From Aldrovandia affinis (lineage: Eukaryota; Chordata; Actinopteri; Notacanthiformes; Halosauridae): a stretch of 64,000 nucleotides of DNA. Below the pieces are notes generated by a model. That model did not search any database and was not told the origin of the DNA. It was given only the letters and a program-made list of their open reading frames with translations. Below, piece by piece: positions 58,201 through 62,074 of the stretch. Positions within the stretch are counted from its first letter, which is position 1; the number at the start of each line of letters is the position of its first letter. A program made the position numbers and the translations under genes. The stretch spans positions 1,054,001 to 1,118,000 of the forward strand of contig JAINUG010000086.1 of NCBI GenBank assembly GCA_029706075.1. Direction: 5' to 3'.

Positions 58201-60627
58201 ATCCATAAAATGTGAGTCTGTGAATCTACCTGTGAAAATACATAGGATTTGGAAGGGAGTGCTGCTCTCAAACGAGTCTGGAATCTTTGTAAAACTGTTC
58301 ACTAAAAGGTGCACCAATTATTTTCCATAATTGAAATGTTCTAGGTTACATTTATCAATGTCCAGTATGAAGTTCCATTCATCGCATGCTGCTAAAACGC
58401 TCATTCTGAGTGTGGTGAGGCTTCCTGCAAGGCTTCCTGCAATCCTGGTATCTAATTCTGACTGTGCCAGTGCTGAATGTGACCAGCAGCCCTGTAGGGT
58501 GACGCGTGATTGGCCACAGTGCCAACCAGTGAGGGAGGGTTTCAGCTAGCCAGCTACTCTCTGCCTCATCACAGAAGAGCACCTGATTGGGCACCTGCAG
58601 TCTGCCTGCGTTAGCTGTGCAACGAGTGCTACCTTATGGTGTAAGCTCAGCTGTTGGCCTGCCGAGTAAAAAGAAGCAGTGGCTGCCTACGCGCTTTTCG
58701 GAGAACCAGCGCTGTAGTCTGCGTTTTCCCGAATTGACGGAGGATGTTGCAGCGATGGGTCAGGCCTACTATTAGGCATTCCATATTGGGAGAATTAAGT
58801 GGATACAGACACGTTAATTCAAAGCATGTAAGACCATAATTAAAATCAAGAGCATGCAATTAGATTTCACTTCTCTGATTTCACTGTCACATCCTCTATA
58901 TAACAACATGTCTGTTACTCTATTGTAAACACACAGGAGGCCTGATATTGTCTCTGGGCATCATGATTTAACATCAAGCAGAGGAATTTCTGATCATGCC
59001 TTCCATGCAAGAATGTACTTTATGCCTCCTCCTGGCAATGTACAGAATTTCGCATTTTTCTGCAAATCCTCATTTGACATGGCATGACAGCCCTTTCCTT
59101 CTCTTTTTTTCTTTTTACGTAATACTTCCTGACAGCCATTACTTGCTAGGTTTTTGTGGTTTTCACCATCTTACACATATAAATATCTCTTTTGGTGTAC
59201 AATGTGTCTTAAAGTAATTATTCAGTGATATAGAGGTATGAAGCATATGCATTTCCTGGGGGGAATGTGCACAAAGCAGTAAGGATGGCCATATTTACAC
59301 ATCCCCACGATAACCTGCTGCTCGAACGCTCTCCCCTGTGACCGTAGAAATGTTCCCCCCCACATGAGAGAGGCAGTCCCAGAGCGGGCCAGTAAACGGG
59401 GGCGTACAACGCAGACAATCAAATAAATCTTGGTAACGCATGGCTGCTTCTTGCCCGAGCTGAACGCGGCAAGTATCGCACTCTTTGGATACAAATAAAG
59501 AGAGCCAGCATCCCCCCCCCCCCATCCGCCCCCACAACCCCCCGATCTATGACCATGGACATGTTGAAAAGACAATCTCCGTGATACACAGTCACCTACA
59601 CACATGAGACAAAGCGTGTGACAGCGTTGATAGAAGGGATGGGATGCCTCATGTCCAACAGTTGTGAAAAAAGAGAGCTAGAATTTGACCATACTGAAAA
59701 AAAAGTTGTTAAATCTGACAATAGGCTACCAGCTTGTACATTTTCATTTAGACACAGAAGAGCGTGAGACACACATTTACCGCTTTCCGCATGTGGTGCA
59801 CTCAGCTGCATTGCACATCTGTACAGTTTACTTCCAGTATTCATAATTCAGAGGGCACTTTTTTGGATCCCAAGTGCTGCACTGAGCCGTGCTGTTGTGC
59901 CACTTTGTTTCTAAAAGCCATTTGAGAATGTGGATAATTAAAAATCATCTTGTGGTCATTATCCCACCTTAAAGGATAAAAATGGCCAGACTGAAAGTAT
60001 TTTACTAGATGTTGAACTCAAGTAGCGTTTACAGTTTGTCATCTCCATGACAATTTTCGAATAAAGCACGTCTTGTGGGGGTGGCATGATCACATGACTG
60101 GGATGCCATCATGTGGTAGTGTCTATGTTGTTCTTCTCTAATGTAGCATTCATTGTGATGTCATAAGACGGCGTCATTAAAACGTGACGGGGGAAAAAAT
60201 CTGCAGGATCAGAATCTGTGGAAATATTATAGTACTGAATATACTGAGAGAAGCAGACCGTGAACCTGACACATCCACTGTTCTATATACAGCTTCATTC
60301 TATACTCCATACAAATGTAGTTGAAGAGGTAATTCACTCACCATGAAATGGTAGCGCATCACAATATAAGCAACATATAGTACTGCATGGATTACAACCT
60401 CATGTTCCACAACCCTATGGTGTCACAATGCTCTCAGTAAAGACAGTGAGGAATGGTACAGTAATGAACCCGATCATAACTTTACTTCTTGAAGAAGACG
60501 TTATCTTCCTCCCAGAACCAGGTGTACGTCAGGTTGCCAGGATATGCCTCAGCTTGACAGGTGAAGAATGCATCCAGGGATATGTTTACTGTTATGTTCT
60601 CTGGCGGTGACACAATAAATGGTGGTC
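2643..60627 (-). CDS. igsf9b: IGSF9B-like synaptic Ig-superfamily adhesion protein (13 visible exons, 5' end outside window)
   Basis: The CDS joins, on the minus strand, 60486-60627, 50299-50444, 46563-46705, 38519-38659, 38299-38415, 37386-37536, 28509-28620, 21519-21694, 20893-21119, 18261-18345, 15171-15329, 14142-14187 and 2643-4299. All introns are GT-AG and all phases agree, giving 1,099 residues plus stop. Rough positions in this fragment: Ig3 1-96, Ig4 97-191, Ig5 192-280, FN3-1 281-376, FN3-2 377-480, transmembrane helix about 495-520, cytoplasmic tail 521-1099. Known family biology: IGSF9B is a type I membrane protein of neurons, homophilic, enriched at inhibitory synapses and linked to neuroligin-2 through the scaffold S-SCAM/MAGI2. 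Tail blocks such as SLYKKTKRAI, RGPDGRFVM, HGQYYGYL, FGHPTIPEE and MSEITLQPPAA are typical of IGSF9B rather than IGSF9. Ig1, Ig2 and the signal peptide are not in 60628-64000. No frameshift or stop was found, so the gene looks functional. Confidence 0.95.
4300..8124. other. intron 5' of the last exon, no gene seen
   Basis: Unique-looking AT-rich intron with an (AAT)n tract at 6508-6551. The purine-poor block 8130-8410 is GC-rich and holds the weaker cassette candidate. I saw no transposon termini. Confidence 0.5.
6508..6551. repeat. (AAT)n microsatellite
   Basis: Uninterrupted TAA/AAT trinucleotides, about 15 units. Confidence 0.95.
8125..8220 (-). CDS. igsf9b: weaker candidate igsf9b cassette exon, 96 bp, phase 2-2
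   Basis: 96 bp flanked by acceptor CCTTACTCCTACAG and donor TTTGG/GTAACA. In the required frame it reads SQPCPLPTTPPTPPPFLSPP followed by PANKDTPKLSF and ends in phase 2, so it is also symmetric and compatible with the last exon. The donor is weaker than that of 9022-9108 and the proline bias could be chance in a CT-rich stretch. Confidence 0.33.
9022..9108 (-). CDS. igsf9b: candidate igsf9b cassette exon, 87 bp, phase 2-2
   Basis: 87 bp open in the required frame. Acceptor TCTCCTCCTCCACAG is strong and donor CTCA/GTGAGTG is near perfect. Entering from the 46-bp exon it encodes TPLTPLPGTEPYWEGPERSS then YRPPPASP and leaves phase 2, so it can be included or skipped without shifting the frame. 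A CU-rich tract of about 300 nt lies upstream in the transcript. I do not recall this segment from a characterised IGSF9B isoform; it is a prediction from splice signals and frame. Confidence 0.6.
9109..9425. repeat. GA-rich tract (CU-rich in the igsf9b transcript)
   Basis: Dense GAGA, GAAAGAGAG and GGGG runs, strongest at 9176-9260 and 9318-9425. On the minus strand this is a CU-rich intronic tract just upstream of the candidate cassette exon 9022-9108. Confidence 0.85.
9426..14141. other. intron, mostly unique, minor repeat remnants
   Basis: No gene seen. 10185-10250 (GCTTTGAGATCCTGAG then an AATAATAATAA end) resembles the 3' tail of an old LINE or SINE. The palindrome TTTACCATGGTAAA occurs at about 11281-11294 and 11403-11416, spaced 122 bp, and may mark a short repeat. 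Confidence 0.45.
14142..14187 (-). CDS. igsf9b: igsf9b 46-bp exon: juxtamembrane DPPLSITHCRK segment
   Basis: 46-bp exon found by family match. Acceptor CTTCTCTTCTAG, then (G)AT CCC CCT completing DPPLSITHCRKSVETP. The donor CC/GTAAGT is a full consensus (phase 2). It joins in frame to the last exon as P-SSGKVSPE, or to either candidate cassette described below. The motif follows the transmembrane segment in mammalian IGSF9B. Confidence 0.92.
14850..15060. mobile_element. hAT-type MITE
   Basis: Inverted ends TAGTGGTTCCCC (14850) and GGGAACCACG (15051-15060) match the TAGTGGTTCCC-type hAT terminus. The 8-bp flanks TCTCTGAC and GCTCTAAC agree at 6 of 8 bases, fitting a decayed hAT target duplication. 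It lies about 110 bp from the transmembrane exon. Confidence 0.55.
15171..15329 (-). CDS. igsf9b: igsf9b exon: stalk, transmembrane helix and basic stop-transfer
   Basis: 159 bp. Acceptor TCTCCCTCAG, then DFFPPEMADEGLARP, followed by a hydrophobic run of about 26 residues (roughly 15208-15285) and the basic NKQRRRKLKRRR stop-transfer block, which marks a type I protein with an intracellular C terminus. Donor CGAG/GTGGGT, phase 1. The helix is almost unchanged relative to mammalian IGSF9B as I remember it. Confidence 0.95.
15330..16100. other. intron, no gene seen
   Basis: Unique-looking sequence with a pyrimidine-rich CTTCTTCTT stretch at 15966-16020 and an A/T-rich run at 16035-16085. Confidence 0.5.
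16101..16466 (+). repeat. tRNA-derived SINE family A, copy 2
   Basis: Plus-strand copy with a tRNA-like head (GGATAGCATATCGGTATAA, B-box-like GTTGGAAACCC), the shared body, and an A-rich end. Direct repeats AATCATAAT flank it (ending 16100; 16467-16475). It sits beside the Tc1 remnant beginning about 16476. Confidence 0.75.
16661..17200 (-). mobile_element. PIF/Harbinger-like non-autonomous element inside Tc1
   Basis: 540 bp with 14-bp inverted termini AAGGTCTAAATATA and TATATTTAGGCCTT. The minus strand at 16717-16983 encodes a fragment like the N terminus of HARBI1-type transposases (YFRMSTRKFHDLL, ITHQNTH, AERLAITLHFLA), so this is a deletion derivative that kept part of the transposase. 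Confidence 0.7.
17213..17477. mobile_element. hAT-type MITE inside Tc1, perfect 8-bp target duplication
   Basis: 265 bp with perfect inverted termini CAGTGCTTAATT and AATTAAGCACTG. It is flanked by identical 8-bp GGGCAAGG copies at 17205-17212 and 17478-17485. Removing it restores the Tc1 sequence seen at 44785. Confidence 0.88.
17547..18260. other. intron, no gene seen
   Basis: AT-rich, no recognisable repeat ends. Confidence 0.5.
18261..18345 (-). CDS. igsf9b: igsf9b exon: fibronectin III repeat 2, end
   Basis: 85 bp. After acceptor TTTTCACTGCAG it reads ESWYEFRVMAVMEDLTSEPS then NIVGVSST plus one base, the G-strand end of FN3-2. Donor ACAG/GTGAGTG is near consensus (phase 1). Confidence 0.94.
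18346..20892. other. intron, no gene seen; possible MITE at 20045-20245
   Basis: Ordinary intron. At 20045-20245 imperfect inverted ends (CATAAAGCCTTCATAAGC against GCTTATAAAGCCATTATG) surround several CATGACA/TGTCATAAGTG motifs, resembling a short palindromic fish MITE. The rest shows nothing. Confidence 0.4.
20893..21119 (-). CDS. igsf9b: igsf9b exon: fibronectin III repeat 2, first part
   Basis: 227 bp. The acceptor is CTTTCTCAG, not the closer TATAAG, because only the former gives phase 1 and restores VFPISTPEPLVLLTPPRC. It continues with LTWIPPANHTSPIDHYVMEF and ends at LIQ with donor CAG/GTACAG (phase 0). Sequons NRT and NHT are present. Confidence 0.94.
21120..21518. repeat. short intron with (GA)n and (GATA)n simple repeats
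   Basis: GAGAGAGAGAG at 21127-21144, and imperfect GATA/GACA repeats over 21362-21470. Confidence 0.85.
21519..21694 (-). CDS. igsf9b: igsf9b exon: fibronectin III repeat 1, second half
   Basis: 176 bp. Acceptor CTTGGTGTAG completes Trp, then VKREQLGPHDWLSMPVPSTQ and LEPETAYQFSVLAQNKLG, the standard FN3 F/G-strand signature, ending VVTVNTL plus one base. Donor CTAG/GTGGGT, phase 1. Confidence 0.95.
21695..23973. other. intron part, no gene seen
   Basis: Unique-looking. 23060-23125 (ACCTTTTCTTTC, GTTACAGGTACGGTATGCAG) resembles the 3' UTR of the L2 at 43205-43255 and may be an L2 fragment. A (CA)n tract lies at 23497-23516. Confidence 0.4.
23974..24369 (-). repeat. tRNA-derived SINE family A, copy 3
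   Basis: Minus-strand copy. Its head at the right edge reads GTAGTGTAGTGGTCTAATGC (A box) and GGTTCGAAATCC (B box), and it ends left in an A-rich tail (T-runs on plus). A 10-bp duplication CATACAGTTA flanks it at 23964-23973 and 24370-24379. Confidence 0.85.
24514..24797 (+). repeat. tRNA-type SINE family B with (GATGA)n tail
   Basis: Begins CGGTGGTGCAGTGGATTGTCG, contains the widespread GTTTGCATGTTCTCCCC and GGGTTTCCTCCGGGT blocks, and ends GATGAGATGAGATGAG. A perfect 14-bp duplication GAATGACCTAATGA lies at 24500-24513 and 24798-24811, proving retroposition. Confidence 0.88.
24812..28508. other. intron part, no gene seen
   Basis: Unique-looking sequence with two (GT)n tracts (next entry). 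No transposon ends were recognised. Confidence 0.5.
25552..25678. repeat. (GT)n/(TG)n microsatellites
   Basis: GT tracts at 25552-25571 and 25639-25678 separated by degenerate TG-rich sequence. Confidence 0.9.
28509..28620 (-). CDS. igsf9b: igsf9b exon: fibronectin III repeat 1, first half
   Basis: 112 bp, too short to stand out as an ORF; found by frame and family match. After acceptor GTCTCCTCAG it reads TSPHAPTNVHVSASTTSANV then SWEAGYDGGYEQTFSV and ends TG/GTACGG (phase 2). The next exon supplies the last base of Trp. SWEAGYDGG is the typical strand-B/C region of the first FN3 repeat of IGSF9B. Confidence 0.93.
28640..28830. repeat. degenerate tandem repeat of about 65-70 bp
   Basis: Three imperfect units share GAGATC(T), TC..CAGTCCTG and GTGCACAGGTA/ATACAGGT elements. 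It lies immediately upstream of the FN3-1 exon in gene orientation. Confidence 0.5.
28831..30260. other. intron part with (CA)n tract and SINE/L2 tail fragment
   Basis: (CA)n at 28932-28975. At 29545-29595 the sequence GTAAGTCACCCTGCAGAAGG then GTGTCTGCTAAG is the conserved 3' hairpin tail of L2-type LINEs and the SINEs that borrow it. No gene seen. Confidence 0.5.
30274..30666 (-). repeat. tRNA-derived SINE family A, copy 4
   Basis: Minus-strand copy with head GATAGCGTAACGGTCTAACG and B box GGTTCGAAAACC near 30590. Direct repeats GATATG(G)TTTTTAA at 30261-30273 and 30667-30680 mark the insertion. Confidence 0.85.
30681..32220. other. intron part with telomere-like tract, no gene seen
   Basis: Contains the (GGGTTA) tract below. 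31566-31720 begins GGTAATGGTTAAAGAACCTGG and has GGTTCGGAGGTTCAAAT, a possible tRNA-derived SINE head without a clear end. Confidence 0.4.
31542..31568. repeat. interstitial telomere-like (TTAGGG)n, four units
   Basis: Four perfect GGGTTA units plus GGGTTAGG, abutting a possible SINE head. Confidence 0.9.
32221..32690 (+). mobile_element. solo LTR B
   Basis: 470 bp with TG...CA ends (TGTGGAAGGC, GCGTGTGACA) and a 5-bp target duplication CTCTT at 32216-32220 and 32691-32695. AATAAA at about 32603 near the right end fits an R-U5 border on the plus strand. No internal retroviral genes flank it, so recombination has left a solo LTR. The Ty3/Gypsy or ERV origin cannot be told. Confidence 0.8.
33240..33392 (+). 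repeat. tRNA-derived SINE with L2-type 3' tail
   Basis: Head GTGTGGCTCAGTAGGTAGAG (A box) and GTGGGTTCAATCCCC (B box), tail GTAAGTCGCTTTGGCTAAAA GCGTCTCCTAAATGG, the hairpin tail shared with the L2 LINE ending at 43389 in this window. The 3' end is TA-rich. It is a SINE and not a tRNA gene because it lacks an acceptor-stem pairing and carries the LINE tail. Confidence 0.8.
34085..35432. mobile_element. piggyBac-like non-autonomous element nested in hAT
   Basis: 1,348 bp between TTAA copies at 34081-34084 and 35433-35436. Inverted ends CCCCCTGAGGTC and GACCTCAGGGGG are perfect. TTAA targeting and C/G-run termini identify the piggyBac type. No transposase is present. The inside carries a repeated segment (about 34555-35105). 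Confidence 0.88.
34555..35105. repeat. repeated units inside the piggyBac-like element
   Basis: A segment with AGCGAAATAAAAT, AGCATAGACTGT, TGCTGGCAGATTGCAAGCGT and AAACACAGACATACGATATA recurs three to four times (around 34610-34670, 34695-34760, 34905-34950, 35075-35105), with the unit TTACATTGCGACATGCGGAA also duplicated at about 34820 and 35003. Confidence 0.75.
36218..36300. repeat. (ATT)n microsatellite at hAT 3' end
   Basis: Imperfect AAT/ATT trinucleotides inside the hAT element. Confidence 0.85.
36405..37385. other. intron part, no gene seen
   Basis: 36530-36712 has clustered CTCTTAA/CTTAAGAGT motifs and ends ATACATATGGCCCC, which looks like an old DNA-transposon end (Harbinger type possible). 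The rest is unique-looking. Confidence 0.4.
37386..37536 (-). CDS. igsf9b: igsf9b exon: Ig5 domain, second half
   Basis: 151 bp. It begins VGKPSRSKHNVLPRGSLQLK and contains DHGEWECVATN with the second Ig5 cysteine, then SITASTHVLVI plus one base (phase 1). Acceptor ATGTGTAAAG, donor ATAG/GTATGA. Confidence 0.95.
37560..37975. repeat. ACAG/GACA-rich imperfect repeat filling an intron
   Basis: Purine-rich degenerate (GACA)n, (GAGA)n and ATGTACAGACA units occupy over half of the 762-bp intron between the two Ig5 exons. They are CUGU/UCUG-rich in the transcript. Confidence 0.8.
38299..38415 (-). CDS. igsf9b: igsf9b exon: Ig5 domain, first half
   Basis: 117 bp, phase 0 at both ends. It encodes DPPKFSVVPGGEYRQEAG, LVIPCEAEGDPFPNITWRK, giving the first cysteine and core Trp of Ig5. 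Acceptor GGCCCACAG and donor AAG/GTAGGT. The intron before it, 38416-38518, is only 103 bp, so the two exons form a tight pair. Confidence 0.95.
38519..38659 (-). CDS. igsf9b: igsf9b exon: Ig4 domain, second half
   Basis: 141 bp, phase 0 at both ends (47 codons). It begins YPGWSQMDDGSIRVAEVTED and contains LGTYTCVPYNALGTMGQS with the second cysteine. Acceptor CTTTCCTAG, donor AAG/GTACAG. The LINE at 38781 lies only about 120 bp upstream of this acceptor in gene orientation, so the branch-point region is the only unique sequence left on that side. Confidence 0.95.
38781..41847 (+). mobile_element. non-LTR retrotransposon (APE/RT type, jockey/I-like), 3.07 kb with 11-bp target duplication
   Basis: Flanked by perfect ACTAATCTATC copies at 38770-38780 and 41848-41858. 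The first ATG in the main frame is 38893; the frame runs to 40926. Endonuclease blocks: NIEGL, LCLQETHR, IIGDFNSHSNQWG, NPDLVFTS; the expected SDH-type motif is altered. RT blocks: GKAVGLDN, SFRPISLLCHTYKLFERLIL, FVDLSAAYDTVNH, NGLPQGCVLAP and FAYADD, so the catalytic aspartates are kept. About 80-90 bp are missing near 40910, putting the rest (40932-41633: YLGVTLDRCLTFK, GIAPPDIRRAV) in another frame. A second shift near 41600 precedes the CDCGTEPQTMEHLLRCPL zinc-finger-like end. It lies antisense to igsf9b. The clade assignment is tentative. Confidence 0.85.
42099..43391 (+). mobile_element. L2 LINE, 5'-truncated
   Basis: Carries the end of the RT (TGVPQGSVLGPVLFSLY, YADDTQLFLSF), a stop at 42443, then LGVTLDNQLCFSSHI, RLDYCNSLLAGLP and LHWLPIAARIRFK to a stop at 43117. 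The 3' end GTCGCTCTGGATAAGAGCGT CTGCTAAATG plus (AAATGTA)n is the L2 tail. A pure A run of about 33 lies at 43167-43199. The target duplication is short (TGGT). Confidence 0.88.
43591..43962 (-). repeat. tRNA-derived SINE family A, copy 5
   Basis: Minus-strand copy with B-box-like GGTTCGATTCCCC and the shared body. A perfect 9-bp duplication GAGTTCTTT lies at 43582-43590 and 43963-43971, inside the family-2 Tc1. Confidence 0.87.
44182..44883 (+). mobile_element. Tc1-like transposon (family 1), partial
   Basis: Aligns with the copy at 62212-62870 (ATGCTGGACAGGCCCAGTT, GGGCGTGAGCAGGCAGTTT, GGTGCATTTTCCTGGCATGG). It keeps an N-terminal MTRRRDFSDFERGVIVGAHL then AGASVTKTAHLVNVSQ, a Tc1 helix-turn-helix, in a broken frame. 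The left end is cut by the family-2 Tc1 at a TA site and the right end by the next LINE remnant. Confidence 0.8.
44884..46440 (-). mobile_element. degenerate RLE-type LINE remnant (R4/Hero-like)
   Basis: On the minus strand the high-coordinate end reads ISPLACTIAMEVIIRASKWV then an AYMDD RT motif at about 46140. Further on come LMLPLTVSQRLRSWKKL, LYGKGILQLP, and near 44920 EANERKRLWYADLAAEVEQ. These match, in order, a fish RT that ends in a restriction-like endonuclease. Stops and shifts are frequent. Clade assignment rests on memory of the protein pattern. Confidence 0.6.
46563..46705 (-). CDS. igsf9b: igsf9b exon: Ig4 domain, first half
   Basis: 143 bp. Acceptor TTCCCCCAG completes a Tyr codon, then RARVVNMPPVIYVAIG, GFIRCPVDANPP (first cysteine) and VKWRKDG (core Trp). 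The donor AAG/GTTAGT leaves phase 0. A degenerate RLE-type LINE ends only about 100-180 bp downstream of this exon. Confidence 0.95.
46872..47091. mobile_element. piggyBac-like MITE
   Basis: 220 bp between TTAA copies at 46868-46871 and 47092-47095, with inverted ends CCCATTAAGACCT and AGGTCTGAATGGG (one mismatch). Confidence 0.8.
47257..47353. repeat. (CA)n microsatellite, interrupted
   Basis: CA-rich tracts at 47257-47283, 47297-47313 and 47333-47353. Confidence 0.9.
47354..48439. other. intron part, no gene seen
   Basis: Unique-looking AT-rich intron. Confidence 0.5.
48440..49150. promoter_or_regulatory. CpG-rich intronic block with CRE and MEF2 sites
   Basis: CpG-dense block in an otherwise AT-rich intron. 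A perfect palindromic CRE TGACGTCA lies at 48775-48782, a MEF2 consensus CTATTTTTAG at 48568-48577, and C-rich Sp-type stretches at 48627-48660. Both strands carry open frames here, but without splice logic or family similarity. Enhancer or internal promoter function is inference. Confidence 0.45.
49151..50298. other. intron part, no gene seen
   Basis: No repeat ends or coding signals recognised. Confidence 0.5.
50299..50444 (-). CDS. igsf9b: igsf9b exon: Ig3 domain, second half
   Basis: 146 bp between acceptor CCCCAAATAG and donor T/GTGAGT. It encodes DLKRRVSILIDGSLIIS, then the DAGKYTC motif carrying the second disulphide cysteine of Ig3, and ends in AYLTVQ plus one base (phase 1). The intron before it (50445-60485) is 10 kb and full of retroelements. 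Confidence 0.95.
51196..52160 (+). mobile_element. solo LTR A
   Basis: 965 bp, TGTTATG...TTGTCACA, with a perfect 5-bp duplication TTCAG at 51191-51195 and 52161-52165. AATAAA at about 52099 followed by a short GT-rich U5-like end indicates plus orientation. No internal region flanks it. It abuts the left end of the minisatellite. Confidence 0.82.
52166..52277. repeat. 36-bp minisatellite, left part
   Basis: Units of the array continued at 56631-57113 (GTATTGCTGGATTAGTATAG), separated from it by the CR1 insertion. Confidence 0.85.
52835..53791 (+). CDS. CR1 ORF1: zinc-knuckle plus SGNH esterase-like protein, intact
   Basis: 318 codons from the ATG at 52835 (no RBS logic applies in eukaryotes; the upstream GTG is not a likely start). 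N terminus has a Cys pair array (CEFC, then ICDRC) followed by a leucine-rich heptad stretch that may form a short coiled coil. Residues about 150-316 form an SGNH/GDSL hydrolase: VVGDSIIRGVD (Ser nucleophile block), VMVHVGTNDIGKG (Gly-Asn block) and WDGLHLNQRGTDALG (Asp-His block). CR1 ORF1 proteins carry such an esterase and bind RNA or membranes in retroposition. All catalytic residues are present and there is no stop, unlike ORF2. Confidence 0.9.
   Translation: MWPPAVQCEFCRMIAFLEGDFQEDFICDRCQLVKHLESKILDLEAQLAGLDCPAEFVEFQELISMPFREIVCMPKRGRGETLEQVGRESWVTVGRQRRKGRAHAGAASPEIVVSNRFQPLQEEDLAQPSVSGRTDEPQGTLAAKPPRKRELIVVGDSIIRGVDSIVCSREKESRMACCLPGAQVGDLLEHADKLLARAGVDPVVMVHVGTNDIGKGRFEVLQDKFIELGTKLRGRASTVVFSGILPVPRASKGKQNFIWRFNTWLQTWCRKEGYRFMGHWDSFWNRGDLYKWDGLHLNQRGTDALGQHMLRVAEEYLN
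53833..56573 (+). pseudogene. CR1 ORF2 (endonuclease-reverse transcriptase), inactivated
   Basis: Starts MDREVQTAQMEDTRAEY. A shift near 54035 at an A run changes frame. The endonuclease keeps VGITETWLRA, GGGVALYVKD, GDFNYPSINWE, LDLVLCN and ASDHSAV. The RT keeps NKAAGPDGIYPRVL, YRLISLTCIACKMLECII, QHGFLKGRS and YLDFQKEFDKVPH. Defects: rearranged 54700-54910, a 119-bp insertion at 55515-55633, TAG inside the SGVPQG-VLGPLL block at 55729-55731, and shifts near 55830 and 56040. ADDTK and the C-terminal RRATKLIPG, WNSLPGQVVEA are still readable. Confidence 0.85.
55515..55633 (+). mobile_element. 119-bp insertion in CR1 RT with 12-bp direct repeats
   Basis: TGGGTTCATAAT occurs at 55503-55514 and 55634-55645. 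The insert ends in TGAATTAATGAATGAA, a simple-repeat tail as in a retroposed SINE. Its head is not recognisable as a tRNA. Confidence 0.65.
56631..57113. repeat. 36-bp minisatellite, right part
   Basis: About 13 units of TAGTATATGTGAGTGGGGTG TATTGCTGGATTAGTA with 27-bp variants that lack the ATATGTGAG part. Its minus-strand open frame is only the repeat read through. Confidence 0.92.
57114..60485. other. intron part, no gene seen
   Basis: 3.4 kb without recognisable repeats or exons. A poly-C run sits at 59513-59523. Confidence 0.5.
60486..60627 (-). CDS. igsf9b: igsf9b exon: Ig3 domain, first half
   Basis: First visible exon, 142 bp. The acceptor (TTTTCTTCCAG) precedes a codon completed as Gly, followed by PPFIVSPPENITVNIS. 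The first Ig cysteine (FFTC) and the core tryptophan (YTWFW) are present, with N-glycosylation sequons NIT, NIS and NLT. It ends at donor AA/GTAAAG in phase 2. The next exon begins T-GAC-CTG, restoring Asn-Asp-Leu as in the family. The preceding exon (Ig2) must lie beyond the window. Confidence 0.95.
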
Positions 60628-62072
60628 CTGGAAGAAAATAAGAATAGAAAATCAGGTAGAAGGGTTTCAAGTCATGGAAGAAGGAACAGGGAATTAGCAA
60701 AAATGCTGTACAGTACAAAATAATGCATTCTGTCTTTCCACAAAAGTGCAAACAAAAGCAAGAAAGGGAGCCGGTGAGTGAGTAACTGGGAGGCCGGGGA
60801 TGGTATGGGGAGAGGTCTTACAGTTTATGCTCATTTGAAACAAGTGCTACATTCAGAAAAATAGATTTTTTCCTAATACTGAAAAGAAGCCCGACAGAAA
60901 TGAATTCACATGTCACACTCATACAGCAGTGTGGATGTCATGGTTTTCATGGTTTTCTGACAGCAGAGTGGTATCTCCGCAAGATGTACTCTTGTGGCTG
61001 GGACCGCCACCACATTCAGCACTGGCACGGTCAACATTTGATCTGGATTATGAAGCAAATCGCTGCACTGAGAGCTAGGCTTTAAAAACGGTTGGATGTC
61101 CAAACTCAGAGCCCACGTGCTGATATTTAAATGTCACCTGCTGGTGAAAGCCATTCCTTGGGCACACAGCCTGTATGCATGAATAATGAGTGCACACATT
61201 TCACATGTTTGTGATCATAATACTGTTTATTACCGGTAGTGTCCCTCTAATTGTGGTGATTTCATAATGCGTGTACTACAGTGATTACGATTATGCGTGC
61301 CTTTCAAAGGCACCGTTTCCGTGCCTTTCCTTGCGTGACAGAAGCGTCAGCTGCCCCGGGCCTCGAATAAACCATGTGACCGTTCGTGAGAGGCAATAGA
61401 GTATGCATTGAAAGATAGACATGCATAGAGAATCCATGAGCATGTTCTGCAGCATGGGAATGCGGTGCAGGGCCAGCTAAAACGACACGGTGTGTGCCGT
61501 GCTGTACTATTATTAAATAACCTCTATGAAATATACTCTGCCTTCCTTTCAGCATTCACCCTAGCCAATGCAGGACTCTACCTTTTTTTTAATGTTCTCC
61601 AGCTTTAACTCCCCCTGTCCCCTGTGGCATGGATTTTTTGTTGAGAGACCCACAAAAGAAGAAGCCTCCTCCTTTACATGTTTACAGAAGCAGTGCTTCC
61701 ATTGGAAAAATGTTGCCTGTGAAAACAACACTGGAAGCAGTTCACAGTATCAGAGGGAGCTGGGAGAAGCAGGATCGGATCATGCAAAAAGGCTGCAATG
61801 GGTAGTTCTATGAGAACATGAAACCTGGAAAAAGAGCCTGTTTGGGCGTACTGCATCGATCGCCTGTGAACCCGACTTGTTAGGCCCATTGACTTCACAT
61901 AGCAAAATGTTAAATTGAAACTGGTGGAGTACATGCATATACTAGCTCTGAGAGGAATGACACATACTATTTTTAATGTGTGTGGCTGCATGGCATCTCT
62001 AACTAAACAATGTGCTGACTTTTCTAAAGTACATGCAGGAACTCAACATTTGTTTAATATTCCAATAAAATA
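60628..62072. other. intron 5' of the first visible exon, no gene seen
   Basis: I looked on the minus strand for the Ig2 exon (a frame with a TMTC-type cysteine, a VTWLK-type tryptophan and a GAYTC-type ending) and did not find one. No mobile element ends were recognised. Confidence 0.5.
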
Positions 62073-62074
62073 TA